A stretch of 29,099 bases of DNA, taken from Treponema sp. UBA1793 (GTDB lineage Bacteria; Spirochaetota; Spirochaetia; Treponematales; Treponemataceae). A program made the position numbers and the translations under genes. Positions 1 to 7,230 of the stretch are shown in pieces. Location of the stretch: the NCBI GenBank assembly GCA_002314445.1, contig DCFX01000069.1, positions 1 to 29,099 on the forward strand, written 5' to 3'. The notes under the pieces were generated by a model that saw only the letters and a program-made list of their open reading frames with translations, ran no database searches and was not told the origin of the DNA. Each line of letters starts with the position of its first letter. Positions within the stretch are counted from its first letter, which is position 1.

Positions 1-878
1 AGATATACGGAAGCGTTGATACTTTCCTTTACCACCTGACTCATCGCGCCTCTTTCGGGAGCTTTGAGCAGGCCTGCTGTATTGCTTTCGACCCGGCAGA
101 TGATCCGCTCATGGCCGTCGGAAAGTTCAACGGTTCCTCTGCCGTCTCCGGGAAATTGACAGCTTTTTATTTTCCATTTGTTCCAGGTTCCGAATGTCCG
201 AACCTTTCCCCGGGTCTGCAGAAAGCCTAAGAAACCCGTAAATCCCTTTTTCCTGAAGGAAAACAGGGGAATGTGTGCGACTGCCAGCATAAAAGAGACG
301 CCGGGTTCATCAAAACTGTTGCATTGAATCCACATATAGGAAGAAGGAAAATTCCATCCCCAGTCCTTTTCAATATAGCCGCCGCCCTGTGTAAAATCAA
401 GCAGTTCTCCGTTCATCCGGAGCGTTCCCGATGTACTGTGATTCATGGAAAGTACGTCGTGCCTGCATTCCAGGCCGGGGATAAAGGAAAACCACCCCAT
501 AATGCCCGGGTGGCCCTGTGTCCGCGGATAGTACTCCATCTCTGAATAATTCAGAGTGCCCTCAATCTTCAGATCTTTTTCGTCAATTTTGATTGAACAT
601 CCGTCCAGAGAAAACTTTGACCCCCCTGCAGAAACGGAAAATGTATCTTTACTCCATTGAAAGGTTTCCAGCGGATACCTGACATACCACGTTTTCCCGC
701 TGATTCCGTCTATGACCTGTATGAAACAGTGCCTGTCTCCCGGAGCTAAAGATACTCCGGGAATGAAGGAAATGACTCGGGATCTGTCTTTTGACACATG
801 TTTAAGGTACCATCCTTCAAAATATTTATTTTTATGGAGATTACCCTGGAAGGGCATTGGGTTTATTATGTGTTTCAT
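1..878 (-). CDS. Tocopherol cyclase family protein (3' end cut by window edge)
   Basis: The minus strand is open from an ATG at 878 to the left edge without a stop, giving 292 codons. The start is set by GGAG at 886-889, seven bases upstream. Hallmarks of the tocopherol-cyclase-like family are visible: NKYFEGWYLKH at about residues 17-27, and GYIEKDWGWNFPSSYMW at about 167-183. There is no signal peptide or membrane segment, so it should be cytoplasmic. In plants and cyanobacteria this fold cyclises prenylated quinols. In anaerobes that do not make tocopherol the substrate is unknown, so I infer only a lipocalin-like enzyme or binder of a hydrophobic molecule. The C-terminus lies outside the window. 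It is transcribed away from the short-chain dehydrogenase gene across a shared promoter region. The family call rests on the two motifs and is fairly secure; the function is open. Confidence 0.8.
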   Translation of the reverse strand, partial: MKHIINPMPFQGNLHKNKYFEGWYLKHVSKDRSRVISFIPGVSLAPGDRHCFIQVIDGISGKTWYVRYPLETFQWSKDTFSVSAGGSKFSLDGCSIKIDEKDLKIEGTLNYSEMEYYPRTQGHPGIMGWFSFIPGLECRHDVLSMNHSTSGTLRMNGELLDFTQGGGYIEKDWGWNFPSSYMWIQCNSFDEPGVSFMLAVAHIPLFSFRKKGFTGFLGFLQTRGKVRTFGTWNKWKIKSCQFPGDGRGTVELSDGHERIICRVESNTAGLLKAPERGAMSQVVKESINASVY

Positions 879-917
879 CACTGTACTCCGGCTATTCTGC
901 AGAATGCTTCATGAACT

Positions 918-945
918 TGTAGTATACTACGTTCTATTATATACT
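918..945 (+). promoter_or_regulatory. Divergent promoter region with a 12-bp palindrome
   Basis: The palindrome GTAGTATACTAC occupies 919-930. On the plus strand TTGTAG (918-923) and TATACT (940-945) are 16 bases apart and could serve the dehydrogenase operon. On the minus strand TATAAT (941-936) could be the -10 of the tocopherol-cyclase-like gene, with a weak -35. GAAC (913-916) and GTTC (931-934) extend the dyad imperfectly. A repressor bound here would cover both promoters. The promoter match is moderate and the regulator is not identified. Confidence 0.4.
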
Positions 946-1028
946 TAATATAAAATATACAGGTTGTTTGATGCTCCGTGTAGAAAATATTTATTTTGTT
1001 GATTAACAGAAGAGGACAGGGGGTATAA

Positions 1029-1868
1029 ATGGATAACGTTACAGCAATAGTAACCGGCGGAAACCGTGGTATTGGTAAAGAAACTGTTATAGGTCTGGCA
1101 GAAAAAAAATATACAGTAATAATGGCATGCAGGGATGTTGCAGGAAGCAGTCAGGTATGTTCGGAAATTAGAAAAATGACTGAAAACGAAAATATCTTTG
1201 TTATGAAACTGGATGTATCTTCCGCAGAATCGATTACTGAATTTGTCGCTGAATTTATTGAAAGATTTAAGAAAGTCAATATATTGGTAAATAATGCGGG
1301 AATATCGTCCAGCAGGAGGCAGGAGACTGTCGATGGAATCGAGATAAATATCGGAACAAATTATTTTGGAACCTTTCTGCTTACACATTATCTGCTGCCG
1401 TATTTTGAAAAAAATGCCGATGACCGGATTATAAACCTGACTTCGTACATATATAAGAACGGATCATTCAAAATCAACAGGATTAACAAGTATCACTGGG
1501 TAAAAGCGTATGCGGTATCAAAATATATGATTTTATTGTTTACATTGGAACTTGCAGAATATACAAAAGGTACAACAATAAAAGTGAACGCCGTGCATCC
1601 GGGAATAGTCAGAACCAGAATAATGTATAATAAAAAATGGTATGACTCTATAATAAAACTGATATTACTTCCTTTTTTTGTTGAACCGCACGAAGGCGCT
1701 GAAACAAGCATATATCTTGCGACTTCAGAAGAGGTGAAAAATACAAGCGGAAAATATTTCGTAAAATGCAGAGAACATAAAATACCTGAAAAATACAATG
1801 ATATCAGTATGCGGAAGGAGCTATGGGCGTACAGTGTTGCATACGCGGCAGAAAAAAGGGGAAAATGA
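1029..1868 (+). CDS. Short-chain dehydrogenase/reductase (SDR)
   Basis: This is a 279-residue classical SDR, probably NADP-dependent and cytoplasmic. It oxidises or reduces an unknown alcohol/carbonyl pair. The Rossmann motif TGGNRGIG lies at residues 9-16, NNAG at 88-91, the catalytic Ser at 139 (NLTS), and Tyr161 and Lys165 (YAVSK) complete the active site. A region of roughly 40 residues after the Tyr/Lys pair forms the substrate lid, as in retinol-dehydrogenase-like SDRs. A purine-rich AGGGGG stretch about six bases before the ATG supports the start. Its stop overlaps the start of the protease gene (ATGA), so translation of the two is likely coupled. The coding sequence is clearly richer in A+T than the operons to the right. 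The SDR call is secure; the substrate cannot be read from sequence. Confidence 0.9.
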   Translation: MDNVTAIVTGGNRGIGKETVIGLAEKKYTVIMACRDVAGSSQVCSEIRKMTENENIFVMKLDVSSAESITEFVAEFIERFKKVNILVNNAGISSSRRQETVDGIEINIGTNYFGTFLLTHYLLPYFEKNADDRIINLTSYIYKNGSFKINRINKYHWVKAYAVSKYMILLFTLELAEYTKGTTIKVNAVHPGIVRTRIMYNKKWYDSIIKLILLPFFVEPHEGAETSIYLATSEEVKNTSGKYFVKCREHKIPEKYNDISMRKELWAYSVAYAAEKRGK

Positions 1869-3115
1869 AAAAAATATTGTTGATTATTTGCCTGCTGCCA
1901 TTAGTTAATACTACAGCACAGTCAAACAGTTCTGCGGTCGTTGATTACCGGACGATTCTTAATAAGGATGACAGGATAGGAATAGTTAAGCATTTTTCCC
2001 CTGCTGACTATTCCGGAGAATATGACTCAAACAAACCGTTTCCTGTATATGATGAGTCATTAAATGAAATGTACCAGGTTGACGTGATAAGCGCCGACCT
2101 GAGGAAATATGATCTAAGCAATAGATATAATGATTTGATACATTCTTCTTTTAACACAAAGACAAAATGGCCGGAAGCATTACCCGATAATTTTAATCCG
2201 GATTTAATTATGAATAAGGGAAAAGATCCGGGGCTTAATATTCGGGAGCTTCAAAGAAAAGGAATAACCGGTAAAAATATCGGTATTGCAATACTTGATT
2301 CCTGGCTTTTTGTTGATCATGACGAATATATAAAGCAATTAAAATCATATGAGGAAATCCATGCACTTGAAGAACCCGGGACACATGGAACCTCAGTTTC
2401 ATCACTTGCGGTTGGAAAAAACGTTGGGGCAGCCCCGGATGCTGACTTATACTATATTGCAGTAACGTCCGGATATTTTAAAAATAAGTCTTTCGACTAT
2501 GACTACTTATTTCTCGCGCAGGCAGTTAAAAGAATATGTGAAATAAATAAGCATATTCCAAAAGGAAAAAAAATACGCGTCCTTACAATTACATTGCGAA
2601 TAAAAAAGGAAAGACCAAATTATGATTTGATGATGGAAGCAGTTCAGGAAGCGGAGGAAGAGAATATTTTCGTTGTTTATGTCGGATGTAAAGACTATAG
2701 GGGTTTGTATCGTAATCCATTGTCAGACCCAAATGATTTTGATTCATATAGACCAGGATTATACTGGGCAAATAAATTTTATAAAAACGGACAGACTGCT
2801 GATGAACTGCAGCCATTATTAATTCCGTCCGATTCGCGTTGTACCGCCTCGCCGACAGGTGTTTCTGATTATACATTTGATGAAGAAGGCGGACTCAGCT
2901 GGACTGTCCCGTATATAGCGGGTGTCTATGCACTTGCATGCCAGGTATATCCGGGTGTAACACCGGAAATATTCTGGGATACAGCCTTGGAAACGGGAAA
3001 GACGATTACAATTAATAAAGACGGAAAAGACTTTACATTTGGGAAAATAATTAACCCTGAAGGAATTATAGATGTTTTAAAATTATGTACTGAAAGATAT
3101 TCTGTAAGGAACTGA
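1865..3115 (+). CDS. Secreted subtilisin-like (S8) serine protease
   Basis: This 416-residue protein starts at 1865, where the ATG overlaps the dehydrogenase stop and follows AGGGG. This start gives a clean signal peptide (MKKILLIICLLPLVNTTAQ), whereas an upstream start at 1823 would bury it. The S8 triad can be placed: Asp145 in IAILDSW, His174 in GTHGTSVSS, and Ser345 in GGLSWTVPYIAG, the counterpart of GTSMAAP. The usual oxyanion-hole Asn, expected after the strand FVVYVG near residue 275, appears to be Cys, so activity may be altered. A pro-like region of about 120 residues precedes the catalytic domain. The mature protein should act outside the cytoplasmic membrane. The pairing with an SDR and an HsmA-like membrane protein is unusual and gives no clear substrate. 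Family assignment is confident; activity is not. Confidence 0.85.
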   Translation: MKKILLIICLLPLVNTTAQSNSSAVVDYRTILNKDDRIGIVKHFSPADYSGEYDSNKPFPVYDESLNEMYQVDVISADLRKYDLSNRYNDLIHSSFNTKTKWPEALPDNFNPDLIMNKGKDPGLNIRELQRKGITGKNIGIAILDSWLFVDHDEYIKQLKSYEEIHALEEPGTHGTSVSSLAVGKNVGAAPDADLYYIAVTSGYFKNKSFDYDYLFLAQAVKRICEINKHIPKGKKIRVLTITLRIKKERPNYDLMMEAVQEAEEENIFVVYVGCKDYRGLYRNPLSDPNDFDSYRPGLYWANKFYKNGQTADELQPLLIPSDSRCTASPTGVSDYTFDEEGGLSWTVPYIAGVYALACQVYPGVTPEIFWDTALETGKTITINKDGKDFTFGKIINPEGIIDVLKLCTERYSVRN

Positions 3116-3171
3116 CAAAATATAGTCAGGTGAAGGCGTCTGCTGGCGTAGAAGATATAAGGAGTTGAAAA

Positions 3172-3540
3172 ATGACTTTATATGCTGTAATAAGTATTAC
3201 TCTTGCGCTTATATTTTACACGATTGGAGTTTGGAGTGAAAAGATCCAGAGGTATTTAAAGACATGGCATGTTATACTATTTTGGACAGGCTTATGTTTT
3301 GATACACTTGGCACAACATTGATGAGCAGAATAGCAAAAGATGGTTTTACATTAAATGCACACGGTATAACGGGATTGGCCGCGATAGTTTTAATGGCAC
3401 TTCATGTAATATGGGCGACAGTAGTGCTGGCAAAAGATAATCAGAAAATAAAAGAAAAATTTCATAAATTCAGCATATTAGTATGGTGTATCTGGCTGGT
3501 TCCTTATATATCAGGTGCTGTTGCAGGTATGCTGCAATAA
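3172..3540 (+). CDS. HsmA family small membrane protein (TIGR03987-type)
   Basis: The product has 122 residues and four predicted membrane helices at about 4-20, 34-52, 64-86 and 100-120. The start follows a strong AAGGAGT (3159-3165). Sequence features such as the opening YAVISITLALIFYTIGVWSE, HGITGLAA and KFHKFSILVW resemble the HsmA/TIGR03987 family as I remember it. HsmA has been linked to haem stress sensing in some firmicutes. The gene lies 56 bases after the protease and probably shares its transcript. His residues within helices (for example His34 and His79) could bind haem, but this is inference. Family identity comes from recognition rather than alignment. Confidence 0.7.
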   Translation: MTLYAVISITLALIFYTIGVWSEKIQRYLKTWHVILFWTGLCFDTLGTTLMSRIAKDGFTLNAHGITGLAAIVLMALHVIWATVVLAKDNQKIKEKFHKFSILVWCIWLVPYISGAVAGMLQ

Positions 3541-3549
3541 GGAAGAACC

Positions 3550-3961
3550 TTGAATACAAAAATATATTATTTTTCAGGAACCGGAAATTCGCTCTATATT
3601 GCAAAAAGGATTGCAGAATTCTGGGACAAACAAAATAAAAATGGTATTGTACAAGGTATTGAGAAATTTGGGGAATGCGAAATGTATTGTTGGACACAAT
3701 GGTTACCAAAGAATGGTAACTATATTACAGAATTCGGGAGAACCAAAAATATTTCAGGAATTGATGCAATTAGTGGAGCAACATGGTCATATAATATATT
3801 ATATACAGCACCAGTCAATATTGGTCGTTGCTGCAGACTATACAATAACGTATGTTGATAATACAATTCTGCGCATAACTATTATTATGTCGGGCTCTTT
3901 TTTACTGACGATTGCCTGTTACGAAATTATCAACAGAATTCCGATTATAAGAAATGTATGA
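3550..3961 (+). pseudogene. Decayed fusion: EFR1/flavodoxin N-terminus plus flavin-domain and membrane remnants
   Basis: A TTG at 3550 after GGAAG begins KIYYFSGTGNSLYIAKRI, the FMN phosphate-binding loop of flavodoxin/EFR1-type proteins. The resemblance ends after about 25 residues. The same frame then reads ISGIDAISGATWSYN, reminiscent of a DUF2271 or FMN-binding domain. It breaks, and a shifted frame ending at 3961 reads ADYTITYVDNTILRITIIM and a single membrane helix. A complete EFR1 protein would be about 250 residues with two 4Fe-4S motifs, and none are present. I read this as at least two unrelated genes joined by deletion and then frameshifted. The flavodoxin head is recognisable; the later parts are tentative. 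Confidence 0.55.
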
Positions 3962-4006
3962 GGAATATATAAAAAGAAGTAAGTCCGGCGGATACAGGTT
4001 AAGAGA

Positions 4007-4303
4007 ATGCCGCAGGCGCTTCAAAGATATAATTTTCCGCAGGGAAAAATTGTGCACAGATCTTTTTTCCGGGGATATAGAAAAATAGTTAAGTCTGAGC
4101 TACCCGATATCATAATAGAAGATGACTGTGAATCAATCGGTGCTATGATAAAAGAGCGGTATAAATTTCTTCCTGAATCGATAGTCGTTTTGCTGAAACA
4201 AAAAGAGATGATATATCCGTGCCTGCAGAAAGACGTAAAACGGAAAATAAAATCAATAGTGGTGGAAGAGTTTTCGGGAATAGATACCATAGAACTTGTT
4301 TAA
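4007..4303 (+). pseudogene. Fragment of a conserved hypothetical protein (LPDIIIEDDCESIG motif)
   Basis: This is a 98-residue open frame without a convincing ribosome binding site. The text GKIVHRSFFRGYRKIV followed by LPDIIIEDDCESIGAMI resembles the C-terminal half of an uncharacterised firmicute family that I remember only by this acidic motif. The motif recalls the phosphate/metal site of HAD-like proteins, but no function is established. Intact relatives seem longer at the N-terminus. The fragment lies between two other truncated genes, so it is probably a remnant rather than a functional gene. An alternative is a real small gene; confidence is low either way. Confidence 0.4.
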
Positions 4304-4350
4304 CAGTATATATAGTGATTACAATATATATGGAAGCCTTTACATGAATA

Positions 4351-4606
4351 AAAGGAATTCTGTTATGATGAAGAATGGCAGGAAGAAATTAACAAGTTAA
4401 TAATGAGAATAAAAAGCAAGGATGATTATTCAAAAATAGCGGCCGACTATCAGAAACTTGAAAACAGGGCAGCAAATGCAGGTGTGGATACAATAATTTT
4501 TGCCTGTACTGACCTGGCGGTAATTTCAAATGAAGACAGAAAAATAGCAGTAATCGATTCGTCTAAGGAACTTGCCGTTGAATTAATAAAAGAATATTCA
4601 GCATAG
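4351..4606 (+). pseudogene. C-terminal fragment of an aspartate/glutamate racemase
   Basis: The frame is open from about 4351 to the stop at 4606, but the first ATG is only at 4403 and has no clear ribosome binding site. The read-through starts EEWQEEINKLIMRIKS and continues AGVDTIIFACTDLAV and KIAVIDSSKELAVELI. This matches the last third of Asp/Glu racemases, where the second catalytic Cys sits in the GCTE-like motif (here ACTD). The N-terminal half with the first catalytic Cys is missing, so it cannot be an active enzyme. It belongs to the zone of decayed genes between the HsmA-like gene and the PhzF gene. Confidence 0.65.
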
Positions 4607-4660
4607 TAAACTCCTGCGGCAGATGCAGAGCAGCATGATGTTGATGCAGAGGAAGCAGTT

Positions 4661-5563
4661 ATGAAGAAGTATACGATATATCAGGTTGATTCATTTACAA
4701 AGGAATTATTTAAAGGAAATCCTGCCGGTGTTGTTCCTGATGCCGACGGACTATCCGATGGGGATATGCAGAATATCGCGCGGGAATTGAATAATTCGGA
4801 AACGGCATTTCTGTTTTCTTCCGGCGAAAAGGGATGTGACGGCGAATTGCGGTATTTTACTCCAACAGTTGAAGTTCCTACCTGCGGGCATGCCACAATA
4901 GCGGCGATGACCGTATATGCGCATGAAAAGAATCCGGGTGACTGTACGCTGAACATTAAAACGAAGATCGGCACTCTTGCGATGGGAATACGGAAAAAAT
5001 CATCAGGATATTATGTATCCATGACCCAGGGTAAATTCGAAATACTGCATACTTTGTCAAAAACCGAAAAGTCTTTACTGTGTGAAGCCCTGTTTCTTTC
5101 GGACGAAGACGTTGATGACCGTTGTCCGGTACAGGTGGTGTCGACAGGGCATTCAAAAGTAATGATTGGAATTAAGAAAAGAAACGTCTTAAATGCTCTT
5201 GCTCCTGATTATGATAAACTCAGAGAACTGAGTAACATAATTAACTGCAACGGCTACTTTGTTTTCACATTTGATACGGACAAAGAAGGAATATTGACAG
5301 AAGGCCGGATGTTCGCACCCGCAATAGGAATACTCGAAGATCCAGTAACAGGAAATGCAAACGGACCGCTGGGCGGATATTTGATTGAGAACAAAATAAT
5401 GGAGCCTGCAAAGGATGTATTTCGGTTTTCCGGATACCAGGGAGAGGCAACTAAGCGGCCGGGAAAAATAGACGTAGAAGTGACAGGTACTGCAGGAAAG
5501 GTGGATACAGTAACGATATTCGGGGAGGCTGTAATAGTCTTCAAAACAGAGATAACTATATAA
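4661..5563 (+). CDS. PhzF family isomerase/epimerase
   Basis: This intact 300-residue protein matches the full PhzF family length. The general acid/base Glu is at 47 within NNSETAFLF. The family motif FTPTVEVPTCGHAT spans about 66-79 and EDPVTGNA about 226-233. Both halves of the pseudo-symmetric fold are therefore present. PhzF itself isomerises dihydrohydroxyanthranilate in phenazine synthesis. Most relatives, like this one, stand alone without phenazine genes and have unknown substrates. The ATG at 4661 follows AGGAAG. The protein is cytoplasmic. Upstream genes are fragments, so it is probably monocistronic. The family call is firm; the reaction is not. Confidence 0.9.
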   Translation: MKKYTIYQVDSFTKELFKGNPAGVVPDADGLSDGDMQNIARELNNSETAFLFSSGEKGCDGELRYFTPTVEVPTCGHATIAAMTVYAHEKNPGDCTLNIKTKIGTLAMGIRKKSSGYYVSMTQGKFEILHTLSKTEKSLLCEALFLSDEDVDDRCPVQVVSTGHSKVMIGIKKRNVLNALAPDYDKLRELSNIINCNGYFVFTFDTDKEGILTEGRMFAPAIGILEDPVTGNANGPLGGYLIENKIMEPAKDVFRFSGYQGEATKRPGKIDVEVTGTAGKVDTVTIFGEAVIVFKTEITI

Positions 5564-5636
5564 AACAGATATCTGTTGATTTTAGAAGTCAGACGAATTT
5601 TGAAGATACTGTTTTATCCGAACCATACTGATACAG

Positions 5637-5671
5637 ATCCGCAGTACGTCCGCAGAGGGGGTACTGCGGAT
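5637..5671. terminator. Inverted repeat between convergent genes
   Basis: ATCCGCAGTAC (5637-5647) and GTACTGCGGAT (5661-5671) form a perfect 11-bp G+C-rich stem around a 13-base loop. It lies between the PhzF stop (5563) and the stop of the convergent minus-strand gene (5676). A shared terminator is the simplest reading. Neither strand carries a proper T-run after the stem, so efficiency may be low. Confidence 0.5.
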
Positions 5672-5675
5672 GCCT

Positions 5676-6131
5676 TTACAGAAGACTGATATATATGAAT
5701 ATTTCGGAATGTTCCATGTCGTCGTTCCTGTATTCTTCAAAGTCACAGGTAAAGGCGCGCGGCAGGTTCATTGCCCATAACTGCTGCCAGAACTCTGCGA
5801 CAGCGGTATGGACGTTTCCTGTGACTGTAAAACGCGCATATTTTCCCGCCGGCAGTTTCCGTAGTATCAGCGGTGCAGATGCAGTCGTATCCGCATTTAC
5901 TTCGCAGCCGACGATTACAGTGTAATCGTCTTTTTCGGTTCCCGCAAAATCGGTGTATATTCCGAGCGTGAACGGGCTCTTTCTGCCGGTTATTGTCTGG
6001 CAGACACTGGGGGTGAAAAACTGCTCCCATAAATCTCCAATGACAGCCGGCATGTCGGGAGCTGCGTTATTTGTTCGTGCCATAACTCCGGTTACCGTTC
6101 TTTCTTCCAGTTCAATAATTTCATATTCCAT
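5676..6131 (-). CDS. GyrI-like/AraC effector-binding domain protein
   Basis: This is a 151-residue cytoplasmic protein consisting only of a GyrI-like small-molecule-binding domain. Typical features are the opening YEIIELEERTVTGVMART, the central WEQFF and GIYTDF, the strand LPAGKYARFTVTG at about residues 105-117, and the ending EIFIYI. The start at 6131 is preferred over 6170 because AGGAGG sits at 6140-6145, eight bases before the ATG. Free-standing GyrI-like proteins bind drugs or hydrophobic cofactors, or hydrolyse some of them. The gene follows the WYL regulator by 58 bases in the same direction, so a ligand-responsive two-gene unit is likely. An inverted repeat brackets its ribosome binding site. 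Confidence 0.85.
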   Translation of the reverse strand: MEYEIIELEERTVTGVMARTNNAAPDMPAVIGDLWEQFFTPSVCQTITGRKSPFTLGIYTDFAGTEKDDYTVIVGCEVNADTTASAPLILRKLPAGKYARFTVTGNVHTAVAEFWQQLWAMNLPRAFTCDFEEYRNDDMEHSEIFIYISLL

Positions 6132-6132
6132 A

Positions 6133-6160
6133 CTGTATACCTCCTGTTTGATGTATACAG
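6133..6160 (-). promoter_or_regulatory. Inverted repeat bracketing the ribosome binding site of the GyrI-like gene
   Basis: CTGTATAC (6133-6140) and GTATACAG (6153-6160) are perfect 8-base arms separated by 12 bases. The spacer holds most of the AGGAGG, and the last base of that motif lies in the stem. The 3' arm ends one base before the start codon. It could be a protein operator or an RNA hairpin that exposes or hides the ribosome binding site. Confidence 0.45.
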
Positions 6161-6170
6161 CATACTGCAC

Positions 6171-6198
6171 CTATCATGACACCTGTATGTCACGATAG
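6171..6198 (-). promoter_or_regulatory. Hairpin at the 3' end of the WYL regulator gene
   Basis: On the minus strand CTATCGTGACA pairs with TGTCATGATAG around a 6-base loop, giving 11 bp with one G-U pair. The stem includes the last codons and stop of the WYL gene (stop at 6192-6190). No T-run follows, so it may be an RNA-stability or partial-termination element between the two co-directional genes. Confidence 0.35.
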
Positions 6199-7086
6199 AT
6201 GTTTTTCTGCCATTGCCTGCAGCATTTTCCCGTATTCCATCCGGAATTCCTGCGGTTCTGCCAGTTCAGCCGTGACACCGAAACTAAAAAGGAATCCGAA
6301 CAGATTATTCTTGTCGGCAAATCCCGAGCGGAACAGCAGTCTTCCGTCCGGCTGTGTGCTGAAGCTTTCCGGGCCGAACTGTTCTATGAGCTTCCATTTT
6401 GAAGACGGGTCAAAAAGAATTACCGCCTGAATAGTTTGGGGAAACAGGGGCGTACCGTCGCAGTCGAAGTCCGGAAGCGGGCGGGGGTCAAACCGCTGCC
6501 CCGTCTGCTTCATATCCTGGATGCGGTTCAGTTTGAACAGGCGGAAGCCGCTTCGGGTCTTGCAGTATCCCCACAAATACCATGATGACCACCTGAAAAC
6601 CACGCTGTACGGTTCCACAATCCGGGTACTTTCCCTGCCGGGTGCATAATAGGTAAATGAAAGCAGTTCTTCTGCTTCGATGGCGGCAAGAATATGTGAA
6701 ATTTTCGGGATGAGCGAATCTTTATACCATGATCCTAAATCTATATCGATATGCCGGGAAGGCTGCTCTGCAACGGAAAGTTTGCCCATGAGCTGCTGGT
6801 ATTTTTTTGTACCGCAGATACTGTCCAGACTCTGTAATCCGGCGAAGATAGCCTGCATATCAGCTCTGGTCAGCAGTGTCTTGTCTATCTTATACCCGTC
6901 CATGATTGATACGCCGCCGTTCTGTCCTGATACGGTGCATACGGGAATGCCTGCCATGCACAGCGACTGTATATCCCTGCTGACCGTTCTTCGCGAGACT
7001 TCAAATCGTTCAGACAGCGACTTGATGGTACACTTTTCCTGCTGAAGGAGGAGTGACAATATTCCGATAAGCCTGTCTGTTTTCAT
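6190..7086 (-). CDS. WYL-domain transcriptional regulator (YafY type)
   Basis: A 298-residue DNA-binding protein. Residues 1-60 form an HTH_11 winged helix (SERFEVSRRTVSRDIQSL at about 25-42). The central WYL domain carries the literal WYL at 169-171 (SSWYLWGYC) and the associated Arg-rich ligand pocket (FRLFKLNRI at about 182-190). A C-terminal WCX-like region follows. Length and order match the standard family. These regulators bind nucleic-acid-like or small-molecule ligands and often control neighbours. The GyrI-like gene follows in the same operon, and the nitroreductase gene is transcribed divergently 144 bases away. Both are plausible targets. The ATG at 7086 is the natural N-terminus of the HTH (MKTDRLIGIL). 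Confidence 0.92.
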   Translation of the reverse strand: MKTDRLIGILSLLLQQEKCTIKSLSERFEVSRRTVSRDIQSLCMAGIPVCTVSGQNGGVSIMDGYKIDKTLLTRADMQAIFAGLQSLDSICGTKKYQQLMGKLSVAEQPSRHIDIDLGSWYKDSLIPKISHILAAIEAEELLSFTYYAPGRESTRIVEPYSVVFRWSSWYLWGYCKTRSGFRLFKLNRIQDMKQTGQRFDPRPLPDFDCDGTPLFPQTIQAVILFDPSSKWKLIEQFGPESFSTQPDGRLLFRSGFADKNNLFGFLFSFGVTAELAEPQEFRMEYGKMLQAMAEKHLS

Positions 7087-7230
7087 TATGCCGGTAGTGT
7101 ATCAGCAAGCTGCTGTTTCAAACAAGGGGAGGCGGCCCGTCAGGAAAAAGGTTTTGTATGCAGCTGCAGAAAAAGATTGACTTATTGAGCAGAATTACGC
7201 ACCTTTAAAGTATAAAGACGGAGGTTCAAA

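Noticed and set aside
7159..7168. TGCAGCTGCA palindrome between the WYL regulator and nitroreductase
   Set aside because: A 10-bp palindrome is expected many times by chance in this length, and it does not resemble the repeat at 6133-6160.
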